Assembly (NCBI GenBank): GCA_030636765.1
Contig: DAOVWI010000003.1
Location: forward strand, 1 to 43,932
DNA: 43,932 bases
From: Gemmatimonadales bacterium
GTDB taxonomy: Bacteria; Gemmatimonadota; Gemmatimonadetes; Palauibacterales; Palauibacteraceae
Direction: 5' to 3'
Part shown: piece by piece, positions 8,594-17,164 of the stretch
Position numbering within the stretch: position 1 is the first letter of the stretch
Layout: the number at the start of each line of letters is the position of its first letter
Notes under the pieces: generated by a model
The model's input: only the letters and a program-made list of their open reading frames with translations
Database searches by the model: none
Told to the model about the DNA's origin: nothing
Position numbers and translations under genes: made by a program

Positions 8594-8653
8594 GTCCTGT
8601 CAACTACTGTTATAGTAGATCGATCGCCGTGGCGACGGTCCAAACGACAGGAC
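8594..8653. other. branched inverted-repeat structure in the 8480-8707 gap
   Basis: GTCCTGTC (8594-8601) pairs with GACAGGAC (8646-8653). Inside are two smaller hairpins: CTACT-GTTAT-AGTAG (8604-8618) and TCGCC-GT-GGCGA (about 8625-8636), so the segment can fold as a two-armed junction. An extended -10 (TGtTATAGT, 8608-8616) lies in it on the plus strand. No gene is recognisable in 8480-8707. Function unknown; it is not a tRNA and lacks the conserved integron attC core sites. Confidence 0.4.
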
Positions 8654-8707
8654 CGACCCGGTGGCTTCCAGCGGCGCAGTAGACGGCGCGGCTATCCGGC
8701 GCGGTGG

Positions 8708-8841
8708 GTCGACCTCTCTCAGGGAAGGCGGAGGATCCCGGAGCGCGCATAAGTCGCTCCCGGATCCGGCGGGCCGTGGTGATGCAAGCGATTTGCGGGC
8801 GCGCGGAGGAACCTCCGCCTCCCCCACAAGAAAAGGTCGAC
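8708..8841. repeat. palindromic repeat element, copy B (MITE-like), inverted relative to copy A
   Basis: A 134-base element with GTCGACCTCT at 8708-8717 and a closing GTCGAC at 8836-8841. Its complement matches copy A at 101 of 109 ungapped positions over 8708-8816; the outer 25-27 bases on the other side have diverged. It ends 15 bases from the stop of the convergent sialidase-like gene. The two copies enclose 2534 bases containing the DUF3604 gene. Confidence 0.8.
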
Positions 8842-8856
8842 GTACGGACGGTCAGG

Positions 8857-10194
8857 CTAGTCGATCGGGAGGGTTGCGACCACGGTGCGGACGGTGCCGT
8901 CGGGGCCCGTGTCCGTCCACGCCAGGATCACGTCGTTGCCCAGCGCCGCCATGCGGGGAAAGCCGCTCGCCCGGCTCACGTCAGTGATGGCGACGGTCGC
9001 CGGAAGGCTCGCCTCGCCGTCCGGCCGGACACGCCGGGCCCTCACGTCGGCGCCCCGATCCGTGGTCTCGAGCCACACGACCAGCGCCGCCCCGTCCTTG
9101 AGCAGCATGACGTCGACGCGGCCCAGGGGTCTTCCCTCGTCCACCCGGCTCGGCTCGCCGAACGTCTTCCCTGCATCGCCGGAGAAGGCGACCTGCACCT
9201 TCGGCTCGTCGTTCGCGGCGGTGTACCACGCGACGGCGACCCGTTCTTTCTTCGCGGCGACCGCGGGGCCGTTCACGGGGCACGCGGGCATGTACCACCC
9301 ATCGGCGTGGATCGTGGAGGGAGCCGTCCATTCGCTCCCGACCAGGCGGACGACGGAGATGTCCCGGATCTCGCTCTCCGACCGATCCCGGTACACGAGG
9401 ACCGGCCCCTCGGAGGTGAGCGCGGCGGAGGTCTGACAACAGTCGCAGGAGCGGGCATCGAGGAGGGTCTGGCTTCCTGGGGCGCCATCGACGCCGATCT
9501 CCGCGTACCGGAGGGACATGTCGCCCTCGAGCGGTCCGCCCTCGGCCACCTCCGCGAAGTCTCGTCCGTCGAGCCACACGGCCGCCAGAGCGCCATCCGC
9601 CGCCGGGAAGAGGGATACGAAGCCGTGCTCCGTCAGAGTCCCGTCAACGTGGGGCGTCACGGGGTCGCTCCACGAAAGCCCCCCGTCTACGGAGCGGGCG
9701 ATCCGAACGCCGTACGCGTACGTGCCCGGACCCTCGCGCTGGAGCCAATGCGCCGCGAGAGTGCCGTCTGGGAGCTCCACGATGGACGGGAAGTCGGCCC
9801 AGTTCACGAAGAAGTCCTCGCCGCGCGCGATCGTGTGCGGCTCGCTCCACCCTGATGCGCTCAGCTCGGCCATCCGGACGGCATGGCCGCTCTCATCGGG
9901 CTCCTGCCAGCTCATGTAGACGGTGCCCTCGCGGCCTGCCCACAGGTAGGGCGTCATGCTGCCCCGGCCGGTCGGGGGTGGCACCTCCCGCAGCCCCGTG
10001 AAGGTGGACCCGAGCGCGGGGCCCTCGGTCTCGTCCGGGCCGTCGGCCCCGATCCGCCGTTCGCCAGAGGCTTCGCCGCTCGCCTCCGGCCCACACGAGA
10101 GGAGAGCGACGGAGGTCACGAGGATCGCCCCGGCTTGGCTGAGCGGTTGATTCACGGAGAAAAGGCACCTGCGGCACTTCCTGAAGAACGGCAT
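8857..10194 (-). CDS. sialidase-like BNR-repeat lipoprotein
   Basis: About 445 residues with a lipoprotein signal ending VALLSCG (lipobox LLSC), so probably anchored to a membrane facing the periplasm or surface. The body is a beta-propeller of the sialidase/BNR type: Asp-box-like strings SVDGGLSWSDP and SGDAGKTFGEP, plus repeated W-strands such as AAVWLDGRD and VAVAWYTAA. A Cys cluster CDCCQ sits mid-protein (DARSCDCCQTS), which I have seen associated with this propeller group but cannot assign a role. Real sialidase activity is unproven, as many such propellers are binding or hydrolase proteins for other glycans. Start choice is weak: ATG 10194, with TTG 10230 and GTG 10155 also possible. 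Confidence 0.75.
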   Translation of the reverse strand: MPFFRKCRRCLFSVNQPLSQAGAILVTSVALLSCGPEASGEASGERRIGADGPDETEGPALGSTFTGLREVPPPTGRGSMTPYLWAGREGTVYMSWQEPDESGHAVRMAELSASGWSEPHTIARGEDFFVNWADFPSIVELPDGTLAAHWLQREGPGTYAYGVRIARSVDGGLSWSDPVTPHVDGTLTEHGFVSLFPAADGALAAVWLDGRDFAEVAEGGPLEGDMSLRYAEIGVDGAPGSQTLLDARSCDCCQTSAALTSEGPVLVYRDRSESEIRDISVVRLVGSEWTAPSTIHADGWYMPACPVNGPAVAAKKERVAVAWYTAANDEPKVQVAFSGDAGKTFGEPSRVDEGRPLGRVDVMLLKDGAALVVWLETTDRGADVRARRVRPDGEASLPATVAITDVSRASGFPRMAALGNDVILAWTDTGPDGTVRTVVATLPID

Positions 10195-10259
10195 GGAGAA
10201 CAACTTGCCGGCAGCTGCCGTCGGCCGCAATCAGCGCGCGGGCTACACGGAGGGGGAGG

Positions 10260-11273
10260 TCAGCTCGCGTTGGCGGCGCGTGCGGTCGTCACTTCCTCCA
10301 TGGACCATGGGCCGGCGACGACCGCCCGGTTTCCGCCTTCCCGCTTCGCGGAGTACAGGGCGATGTCTGCCGCCAGAAGGAGATCGTCCTGGTCTTTCGT
10401 CGACGAGTTGGAGACGGCGATTCCGCAGCTCATCGTCACGGGAATGGCGAAGTTCCGATAGCGCGCGGCCACCGTCTCGAGCACCCGGTCCGCGAAGATG
10501 AGGGCGCCCTTCACGCTCTCGCCCGGAAGGAGGGCGAGGAACTCATCGCCGCCGAACCGGCCGCTGAGGTCCGAGCGGCGGGTGTTCATCTCGAGGGCCT
10601 GGGCGACAGCGCGGAGCACCTCGTCTCCGGCCTGGTGGCCCTCGGAGTCGTTGATCCTCTTGAAGTTGTCGATGTCCAGCAGGATGATCGCGCATGGCCG
10701 GCCGCGTGCTACTCCCGCGAACTCCTGTGCCAGGAAGAGCTCCAGCACGCGCCGGTTCGGCAGGCCCGTGAGGGGATCCGCGTAGGCGAGCTTCAGTGCG
10801 TCGGCCGTCGTCCTTCGGTGCGCTTCGGAGACGAGACCCGCGCCCAGGCTGACGCCGATGAGGACGGCCGTGACGCCGCCGACCAACCACCAGGCCACCG
10901 GCTGGGTGAGCAGGAGGGAGATGCCCACCTCGAGGGCGGCGAGGAGAATCATCGTCGCCACCAGGGAAATCGTTGCGCCCCGCCAGCCCTTGTAGTAGGC
11001 CAAGAGGAACGCCGGGATGAGGGCGAGCAGCCAGACGAGAGCGGAGTAGTCGCCCATCGACTCCGGCCACAGGAGGCTGGCGGTTGCAGCCGCGGCGAGG
11101 GAGAGGGAGCTCAGGACGAGCGCCTTCGTCGGCACTCGACCCGGAAGGATGTTGACGGCCGACGTCAGCGGGCCCTCGACTTCGCTCCCGCCCCATGAGG
11201 GTGAGTCGGGCACGCCGACCGCTCCCCCGCGCATCGACCCTCGGTCCGCCAGCTGCCTATAAGATGTATTCAT
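10260..11273 (-). CDS. membrane-bound diguanylate cyclase (GGDEF domain)
   Basis: About 337 residues. The N-terminal half has roughly four hydrophobic segments (for example ALVWLLALIPAFLLAYY and WWLVGGVTAVLIGVSLG), followed by a GGDEF domain from DPLTGLPNRR to the end. The active-site loop reads GGDEF intact (about residue 240), and RRSD nine positions before it fits the RxxD inhibitory site, so the enzyme should make cyclic di-GMP from GTP and be product-inhibited. Divalent-metal residues (LLDIDNFKRIND) are present. No receptor domain is fused, so the membrane part may be the sensor. ATG 11273 is chosen; GTG 11330 and ATG 11234 (better GAGGG upstream) are alternatives. Confidence 0.88.
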   Translation of the reverse strand: MNTSYRQLADRGSMRGGAVGVPDSPSWGGSEVEGPLTSAVNILPGRVPTKALVLSSLSLAAAATASLLWPESMGDYSALVWLLALIPAFLLAYYKGWRGATISLVATMILLAALEVGISLLLTQPVAWWLVGGVTAVLIGVSLGAGLVSEAHRRTTADALKLAYADPLTGLPNRRVLELFLAQEFAGVARGRPCAIILLDIDNFKRINDSEGHQAGDEVLRAVAQALEMNTRRSDLSGRFGGDEFLALLPGESVKGALIFADRVLETVAARYRNFAIPVTMSCGIAVSNSSTKDQDDLLLAADIALYSAKREGGNRAVVAGPWSMEEVTTARAANAS

Positions 11274-11602
11274 CCTTGACCTGATTGCATTCAAACCATG
11301 GCCTTTGGCGAATCCGGCCGGCGGCCGCACGGGCGACCAGCCGGCGCCTCATGCGCCATTGCGTACGGTCGTACTCCGTTGTGCGTTCACGGCTTAACCT
11401 GTTTTCGCGGGTTGTACCGGTCGCCGCTCCCGCCGTAGCGATGCACGACACATGAGTGCACTTTCGGTGCCGGACGGTGTAGCGAGCGAGGTTCCGTACG
11501 GAAGCGCAGGGTGCAAAGCGGAAACCCGGCCGGCCGCAACGCTGTTCTTGATGGCGGTGCGGCGGGTCAACACCGGGCGTAAGAGACGCGTGGGAGCGAA
11601 CT
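11274..11602. other. divergent intergenic region between GGDEF and TlpA-like genes
   Basis: A 329-base gap between genes transcribed away from each other, so it should hold both promoters. I find no convincing -35/-10 pair, no tRNA and no credible small gene. GGGAG at 11592-11596 is the ribosome site of the TlpA-like gene. Confidence 0.4.
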
Positions 11603-12214
11603 TTGAGCAGCACGGGTAGATCGAAGGGTCTGTTGTGGGCCGTGGCGGTGCTCGTCGGCATCGGGGGCCTGGTCGTCGCGTTTTCCGGCGGCTTGATGCG
11701 TTCCGCGGGCGCGGAGGCTGGAGGGGCTCCATCGCGTTGGCTCGAGGTGGAGGCGCCCGTGGCCGAGTTCGCTACGCTGGACGGCGGAATGGCCTCCCTG
11801 GCGGATTACCGAGGGCAGGTCGTGATCCTCAACATGTGGGGCACCTGGTGCCCGCCGTGCCGGCGCGAGATACCGGAGCTCGTCCACCTGCAGGAGGCAC
11901 TGATCGGCCGGGGAGCGACGGTGGTCAGCATCGCCGTGGACTCGGGAACGGAGGAGGGCATTCGGAACTTCGCCGACGAGTTCGGGATGAACTACCCGAT
12001 CTGGATCGCGGGCACGGACGCCGTCGTCTCGCACTTCCACGCGATCGGGTTTCCGTTTTCCCTCTTGATCGATCGGGAGGGGCTCATCCGGAAGGAGTAC
12101 CTGGGGCCTCAGACCTACGAGTCGCTGCTCGCCGATGCTGACGTATGGATCAACGGTGGGAGCGACGTGGACACGCCGACGTACACTCCGGTGTCGGCGG
12201 TCGGTTCGAAGTAG
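11603..12214 (+). CDS. TlpA/ResA-like membrane-anchored thioredoxin
   Basis: A 203-residue protein with an N-terminal anchor (LLWAVAVLVGIGGLVVAFSGG) and a thioredoxin-like domain carrying the redox motif WGTWCPPCRREIPEL. It resembles ResA/TlpA/DsbE reductases that keep apocytochrome c cysteines reduced in the periplasm. The start is TTG 11603, supported by GGGAG seven bases upstream; no ATG lies earlier in frame. The fold appears complete by about ADADVWI; the remaining ~20 residues lie in the 100-base tail-to-tail overlap with the TonB receptor gene and probably have no fold role. The heme A synthase gene 4 kb away would fit a cytochrome context, but the two are not in one operon. Confidence 0.88.
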   Translation: MSSTGRSKGLLWAVAVLVGIGGLVVAFSGGLMRSAGAEAGGAPSRWLEVEAPVAEFATLDGGMASLADYRGQVVILNMWGTWCPPCRREIPELVHLQEALIGRGATVVSIAVDSGTEEGIRNFADEFGMNYPIWIAGTDAVVSHFHAIGFPFSLLIDREGLIRKEYLGPQTYESLLADADVWINGGSDVDTPTYTPVSAVGSK

Positions 12215-14295
12215 CGTCCGCCGAACGCGTTCGGCACTACCGAACCGTTGTACCGGGTCGAGAAGAGGTTGTCCACGCCGACGTAGGGCAGGAGCTCCCA
12301 CCCCCCCGGCCGCACGCGGGCGGACAGCCGCAGGTCGACCACCGCGTAGGACCAGTTGAACGCCGTGTTGGCGTCGTTCACGGCGAACGCGTCCACCCAG
12401 CGAAGCCGTCCAACCGCCAGCCACCCCTCCCGGGCATAGGAGAGCTCCAGGTCCAGCTGGTGCACGGGCACGCCCGGCTCTCGGTTCCCCGAGAAGTCCC
12501 CTTCGATGGTCTCGAACTGCTCGAGGATGAAGTCCTGATACGTGTAGGCGAGCCGGGCATCCAGTCCCGGCAAGGCCGTCCAGACTCCCTGCAACTCGAT
12601 CCCTCGGCGCGTCACCTCACCGGCGTTTCGGAAGAACACTTGCTCACCGGGCCCCTGGAACGGGAGGATCGCGTCGTCCACGTCGGACACGTACACGGCG
12701 AAGTCGTACGTAACTCGTGAACGGACTATTTGGCCCTTCGCGCCGATGGAGAAGCTCAGCGTCGTCTCCGGCCCGAGGAGCGGGTTGAAGCCACCCTCGC
12801 CGGTGGGCCGGTTGGACAGCTCACTGGTCGTCGGCGTCTGAAAGGCCGTGGCGACGTTCGCGTAGAGGTTGACCGATGGCGCCGCGGCCAGGTCGATCCC
12901 CAGCATCGGGCTGAAGTGCGTGAACGTCCGGGTTCCCGAGTCGTCGCCGTCATCCAGCAGCCGGTCCGTGGCCCGGAAGTCGTAGAGGTCGAAGCGGCCG
13001 CCCGCGGTCAGGCGTACTCGCCGGCTGGGCGCGTACGCCAGCTCGACGAAGGGCCCGATCGCCACGACTTCCTCGCGCTGGTCCACGAGGACCGCGCCCT
13101 CCCGTGCGCGCCCACCCTCCTCGCCCACTCCCAGGTTCTCGAACTCCTCCCTGTCATCGCCCAGGTAGGAGATGTCGGTACCCGCGACCCATGTGATGGG
13201 AGTTCGTCCGATGCGCTCTCCCTCCTCGTAGGTCGCCCGCAGGCCGCCGGAGAAACGGCCGAGGGCGATGATCCGGCCCGGGATGGGGTTCCAGACGTCC
13301 CGCACCAGCCCCCATCCGGAGATCTGAAGCGTGCGGCCCTCCGAGAGCTCTCCCTCCAGCGCGACGCCGAACTGTCCCTGCTGGATCTCCTTGCCGGCGC
13401 CCTGTGCGATGATGAAAGGTCTCACGAAGCGAGGCCGGTCCCGCGCGTCCTCTTCGTTCAGCGAGCTCGGGTTCTCGGCGAAGGGCATCGAGAAGAAGCT
13501 CCCGGTGCCGCGCAGCTCGAACCGCCGTGAGAGCGGGACGCGCGTCGTCACGTACAGCCGGTAGAACTCCGCCTCGCCGTACTCGCGAAAGCCGGTCCAG
13601 TGCGTGCCCTCGAAGTCGGCCAGGTACCCTGTGCTCCCCGCGGTGCCGGACAGCTTCACCCGGGCCATGGCGTATCCGTAGGCGCCGACGGCCGCTTGCG
13701 GCCGCATGGTGAGCGGGGTCGGAGGGAAGTCCTCGGTCTGGAAGCTGATGACGCCCCCGGCGGCGTTTCCGTACAGGGACGACGCGGGTCCGCGAATCAC
13801 CTCGGTCCGGCCCACCGCCAGGAGATCCAGGTTGCTCAGGGTCGCCTGGCCGTCCGGAAGCGTGAGCGGAATGCCGTCGGCGATGATCATGATCCCGCGG
13901 ACGCCGAACTGGGCCCGGGCCCCCGCGCCACGGATCATCACCCTGTCACCCAGGGAGAAGTTCTGCCGGTTCTGCACGGTGACGCCCGGCACTCCCCGCA
14001 GCGCCTGGTCGAGCGACAGGCCGCGCTCGCCGCGCTGGATTCGCTCGCCCGGGACGAGGGAGAGCGCGTACGGGACCCGCGCCCAGTCCCGGCTCGAGCG
14101 GGTGACGGTCACGCGCAGATCCTCGAGCCGGTAGCCCGGGGGCACGTCGAGCGTGTCGGCCTGGGCCTCGAGGGTGTCAGCCTGGGTCCCGTGCGGATCC
14201 GCCTGGGCCGCGTGCGCTTCCGCGGGCGGGATGGCGACGGCGACCAGGAGGGTCGCCGCTGTCGAAAAGGGCCGGAGGGGCCCGAGGCGGATCAA
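12115..14295 (-). CDS. TonB-dependent outer-membrane receptor
   Basis: A 726-residue receptor. TTG 14295 opens a signal peptide (FSTAATLLVAVAIPPAEAHA); the start overlaps the stop of the upstream ABC exporter as TTGA, so the two are translationally coupled. A TonB-box-like LRVTVTRS precedes the plug domain (SLDQALRGVPGVTV, MIRGAGARAQFGVRG, EVIRGPASSLYGNAAGGVI). The remaining ~550 residues are alternating aromatic beta-strands with acidic loops, as in a 22-strand barrel, ending GRYFEPTADTGVYVGVSTSL plus a short tail. Overall it looks like siderophore or vitamin receptors rather than SusC. The ligand is unknown. Its 3' end overlaps the convergent TlpA-like gene by 100 bases. Confidence 0.9.
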   Translation of the reverse strand: MIRLGPLRPFSTAATLLVAVAIPPAEAHAAQADPHGTQADTLEAQADTLDVPPGYRLEDLRVTVTRSSRDWARVPYALSLVPGERIQRGERGLSLDQALRGVPGVTVQNRQNFSLGDRVMIRGAGARAQFGVRGIMIIADGIPLTLPDGQATLSNLDLLAVGRTEVIRGPASSLYGNAAGGVISFQTEDFPPTPLTMRPQAAVGAYGYAMARVKLSGTAGSTGYLADFEGTHWTGFREYGEAEFYRLYVTTRVPLSRRFELRGTGSFFSMPFAENPSSLNEEDARDRPRFVRPFIIAQGAGKEIQQGQFGVALEGELSEGRTLQISGWGLVRDVWNPIPGRIIALGRFSGGLRATYEEGERIGRTPITWVAGTDISYLGDDREEFENLGVGEEGGRAREGAVLVDQREEVVAIGPFVELAYAPSRRVRLTAGGRFDLYDFRATDRLLDDGDDSGTRTFTHFSPMLGIDLAAAPSVNLYANVATAFQTPTTSELSNRPTGEGGFNPLLGPETTLSFSIGAKGQIVRSRVTYDFAVYVSDVDDAILPFQGPGEQVFFRNAGEVTRRGIELQGVWTALPGLDARLAYTYQDFILEQFETIEGDFSGNREPGVPVHQLDLELSYAREGWLAVGRLRWVDAFAVNDANTAFNWSYAVVDLRLSARVRPGGWELLPYVGVDNLFSTRYNGSVVPNAFGGRYFEPTADTGVYVGVSTSLPPLIHTSASASSDS

Positions 14296-16001
14296 GCCAC
14301 CGGGTCGAGGACGAGCTGTCCGCGGTAGAGGCGGGCGTACAGGCCGTCCTGCACGAGCAGCTCCTCGTGCGGGCCGTCCTCCACGATGCGGCCGGCTTCG
14401 AGGACCAAGAGACGGTCGGCCCGCAGCACGGTCCGGAGGCGGTGGGCGATGATCAACGTCGTGCGTCCCTGCATCAGGGTCGTCAGCGCTTCCTCGACGA
14501 GCCGCTCGCTCTCCGTGTCGAGGCTGCTCGTCGCCTCGTCCAGGATGAGGATGCCGGGGGCCTTGAGCACAACGCGTGCGATCGCGAGACGTTGGCGCTG
14601 GCCTCCGGACAGACGCACCCCCCGCTCGCCCACGAGCGTCTCGTAGCGATTCGGCAGGCGCTCGATGAACTCGTGCGCGTACGCCGCCCGAGCCGCTTCC
14701 TCGACCTCCTCCGCCGTGGCGCCCGTCCGGCCGTAGGCGATGTTCTCGTACACGGTTCCCGAGAAGAGGGTGGGTTCCTGTGGCACGAAGCCGATCGATC
14801 CCCGGAGGTCCGCCAGGCGCACGTCCCGGATGTCCAGGCCGTTCCATGTGATTCGGCCCCTTTCGGGATCCCAGAATCGAAGGACGAGCGCGGCGAACGT
14901 GGACTTGCCGGCGCCACTCGGCCCGACGAGGGCGACGACCTCGCCCTGCCGCAGCGTGGCGGTGACTCCGCGGAGCGCCCACGGCTCTTCCGGTCCGTAC
15001 CGGAAACTGACATCCTCGAAGGCGATCTCGGGGATCTCCAGCGTGGGGATCGGGGCCGGCTCCGGCGGGTCGGCGATCTCCGGGCGCTGCTCCAGGAGGT
15101 CGAAGACACGGCGCGCCGCTCCCTGGGCCTGCTGGTACGAGCCCCAGAGTGAGGCCATGGCCGTGATCGCGGCGGCGACCTGGACGGCGTAGAGGAGGAA
15201 GGAGACGAGCTCGCCCGCGGTAATCTGGCCCGCCAGCACGAGACGGCCGCCCTGCCAGAGGACGACCACGATCCCCCCGAAGGCGACGAACGCGAGAATG
15301 CCAAAGAACAGCCCCCGGGCGAAGGCGCGGCTGATGGCGGCGCGCAGCGACGCATCGATGCGCGCGCCGTAGCGAGCCGCCTCCCACGCCTCCCGGACGA
15401 AGCTCTGCACGATGGGGATCTGGCCGAGGGCCTCCTCGGCCACCGCGTTGGCCTCGGCAATCCGATCCTGCACCTCCGTCGATTTGCGCCGGACGTAGCG
15501 GCCAAAGGCTATGGCGATAAAAACGACCAGCGGCGCGACCGCCGCCGTCGTCACCATGAGCTGCGGGTGCAGGAACGCGAGCAGCGTGAGCGCGCCGACC
15601 AGGTACATCGCCTGCCGCAACAGCTCCGCGATCTGGTGGCCGAGCACCGCCTGGAGGGTCGAGCAATCGGAGGTGAGCCGGCTCGTCAGCTCTCCCGAAG
15701 TGCGCTCCGTGAAGAAGCCTGGGGAAAGGTCGAGGAAGTGGCTGAACAGGTTCTTTCGAAGGCGCGCGATCACCTGCTCCCCGGTCGCGCCGAGCAGGTA
15801 GACCTCGAAGAAGTTCAGCACGCCCTTGATCGCGAACAGCCCGAGCAGGCCGAGGGCGATGGCGTTCAGATTGTAGAGGTTCCGCGTGACGAACGCGGCG
15901 TCCATCAAGTACCGTACGACGAGTGGGAAGGCGAGCCCGATCGCCGAGCTGAACACCAGGGCCACCATGGCCCCCGCTACCTTTCCCCGATGGGGGCGCA
16001 C
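14292..16001 (-). CDS. ABC exporter, fused permease and ATPase (MsbA/MdlB-like)
   Basis: About 569 residues with six transmembrane helices followed by a nucleotide-binding domain. Visible motifs: Walker A GPSGAGKS (about residue 360), Q-loop VPQEPTLFSG, signature LSGGQRQR, Walker B ILILDEATSS and the H-loop AHRL. This is a half-transporter that dimerises and exports lipids, peptides or drugs; the substrate is not evident. GTG 16001 is the first conventional start, but the frame stays open upstream and reads FSLFAIRKLAPLVRPHRGK, which resembles a native N-terminus of this family, so the true start may be an unusual codon a little further up. It is coupled to the TonB receptor downstream, hinting that both handle one compound, such as a siderophore. 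Confidence 0.9.
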   Translation of the reverse strand: MRPHRGKVAGAMVALVFSSAIGLAFPLVVRYLMDAAFVTRNLYNLNAIALGLLGLFAIKGVLNFFEVYLLGATGEQVIARLRKNLFSHFLDLSPGFFTERTSGELTSRLTSDCSTLQAVLGHQIAELLRQAMYLVGALTLLAFLHPQLMVTTAAVAPLVVFIAIAFGRYVRRKSTEVQDRIAEANAVAEEALGQIPIVQSFVREAWEAARYGARIDASLRAAISRAFARGLFFGILAFVAFGGIVVVLWQGGRLVLAGQITAGELVSFLLYAVQVAAAITAMASLWGSYQQAQGAARRVFDLLEQRPEIADPPEPAPIPTLEIPEIAFEDVSFRYGPEEPWALRGVTATLRQGEVVALVGPSGAGKSTFAALVLRFWDPERGRITWNGLDIRDVRLADLRGSIGFVPQEPTLFSGTVYENIAYGRTGATAEEVEEAARAAYAHEFIERLPNRYETLVGERGVRLSGGQRQRLAIARVVLKAPGILILDEATSSLDTESERLVEEALTTLMQGRTTLIIAHRLRTVLRADRLLVLEAGRIVEDGPHEELLVQDGLYARLYRGQLVLDPVA

Positions 16002-16204
16002 AAGCGGCGCCAGCTTGCGGATGGCGAACAGGGAAAAGCGTCGTCGTCCCCTCTCGTGGCGCTGTCCGGTATTCGCCTCTATCTTCCCGCCTCCCGTGGG
16101 TGTGAGGTCCGCGCGAGCCCGACCGGGGCCGGCGCGATCGTGGCCACCTGCCCGCGCAAGCCCGGAACGGGCCCGCGCTTCGTCGATCGTCCGCCAATTG
16201 ATCC

Positions 16205-17119
16205 ATGAACGAGACGACCCGCAACGATACCCGTCGCTGGGGCAGGCTCGCCGCCGCCGCGGCCGTGGCCACCTACGCCCTGATCGTGTTCGGAGGGATC
16301 GTCCGGATCACGGGCAGCGGCATGGGGTGCGGCGACGACTGGCCGCTCTGCGACGGCCGGCTGATCCCACCGATGGACCTGGAGACGATGATCGAGTACG
16401 GCCACCGGTTGGCGGCGGCCGCGGTGAGCGTGCTCGTTGTTCTGCTGGCGGGCCTCGCCTGGTGGCCCGCCCGCCCGCCGGCCTGGAGGCCGCTCCGGCG
16501 GATCGGGGCCCTGGCGCTCGTGATTCTGATCGTGCAGGTGCTGCTAGGGGCCGTGACCGTGTGGCTCGAGCTCCCGCCGAGCAGCGTCGTGCTTCACTTC
16601 GGCACCGGACTGGCGCTCCTCGCCGTGTTGAGCGTCGGTGGGTGCGTGGGGCTGATGGGAGGGTCGCGAAGCGCCCGGCGAAACGACGAGGCGACGCGCT
16701 GGGCCGCCGCCCTCGCCCTCTCCGCCTTCGGGGTCGCCCTGCTCGGAGCCCTGGTGGCAAACCTGGATGCGGGGCCGGCATGCCTAGGCTTTCCGGCGTG
16801 CAACGGCTCGTGGCTCCCGCCGGGCGGCGGCCTCGTGCAGGTGCACTGGATGCACCGCCTGGCGGCCTACATGCTCTTCGCGCTCCTGGCGGCGTTCCCG
16901 TTCCTCGTGCGGCGGTGGCGGCCCGCGGAGCGGCCGGCCCTCGTCGCGGCCTGGCTCGGGCTGCTGTTGGGCGTCGCGCAGATCGTGGTGGCCGCGGCGA
17001 TGGTCCTCACCCTCTTTCCTGGAGCCTTGCGGGTGGCGCACCTGGCGGCGGGCGCCGCCCTCGTGGCGGTGCTGGTGGTGGCGGCGTGGCTGGTGGCGCG
17101 GCCGAGCGACGTGGCCTAG
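16205..17119 (+). CDS. ctaA: heme A synthase (CtaA/COX15 family)
   Basis: A 304-residue, eight-helix membrane protein that oxidises heme O to heme A for cytochrome oxidase. Diagnostic motifs are present: GGIVRITGSGMGCGDDWPLC in the first helix and loop, EYGHR and HFGTG histidines in the first half, the Cys pair in GPACLGFPACNG, and HWMHRL plus RVAHL in the second half, giving the four heme-ligand histidines. ATG 16205 starts right before the first basic segment. It diverges from the ABC exporter across a ~200-base gap in which I see no clear promoter. No other cytochrome oxidase genes are in the window. Confidence 0.93.
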   Translation: MNETTRNDTRRWGRLAAAAAVATYALIVFGGIVRITGSGMGCGDDWPLCDGRLIPPMDLETMIEYGHRLAAAAVSVLVVLLAGLAWWPARPPAWRPLRRIGALALVILIVQVLLGAVTVWLELPPSSVVLHFGTGLALLAVLSVGGCVGLMGGSRSARRNDEATRWAAALALSAFGVALLGALVANLDAGPACLGFPACNGSWLPPGGGLVQVHWMHRLAAYMLFALLAAFPFLVRRWRPAERPALVAAWLGLLLGVAQIVVAAAMVLTLFPGALRVAHLAAGAALVAVLVVAAWLVARPSDVA

Positions 17120-17164
17120 CAAGGTCTCGCGACGACGAGCCTGCCAGCGGCCGAGCGACGTGGC
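17098..17164. repeat. 18-bp direct repeat at a convergent gene junction
   Basis: GCGGCCGAGCGACGTGGC occurs at 17098-17115 (last codons of heme A synthase) and again at 17147-17164 (touching the tryptophanase stop), a 49-base period. Both copies run into CTA or TAC. It looks like a local duplication that supplied or moved a stop codon. Confidence 0.6.

Noticed and set aside
8704..9855. 383-residue plus-strand frame beginning in repeat copy B
   Set aside because: It is antisense to the sialidase-like propeller, whose lipobox and Asp-boxes are clear; no family match in this frame.
14296..16272. N-terminal extension of the TonB receptor frame up to 16272
   Set aside because: That stretch is an out-of-frame reading of the ABC exporter. 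The receptor's signal peptide begins at TTG 14295.
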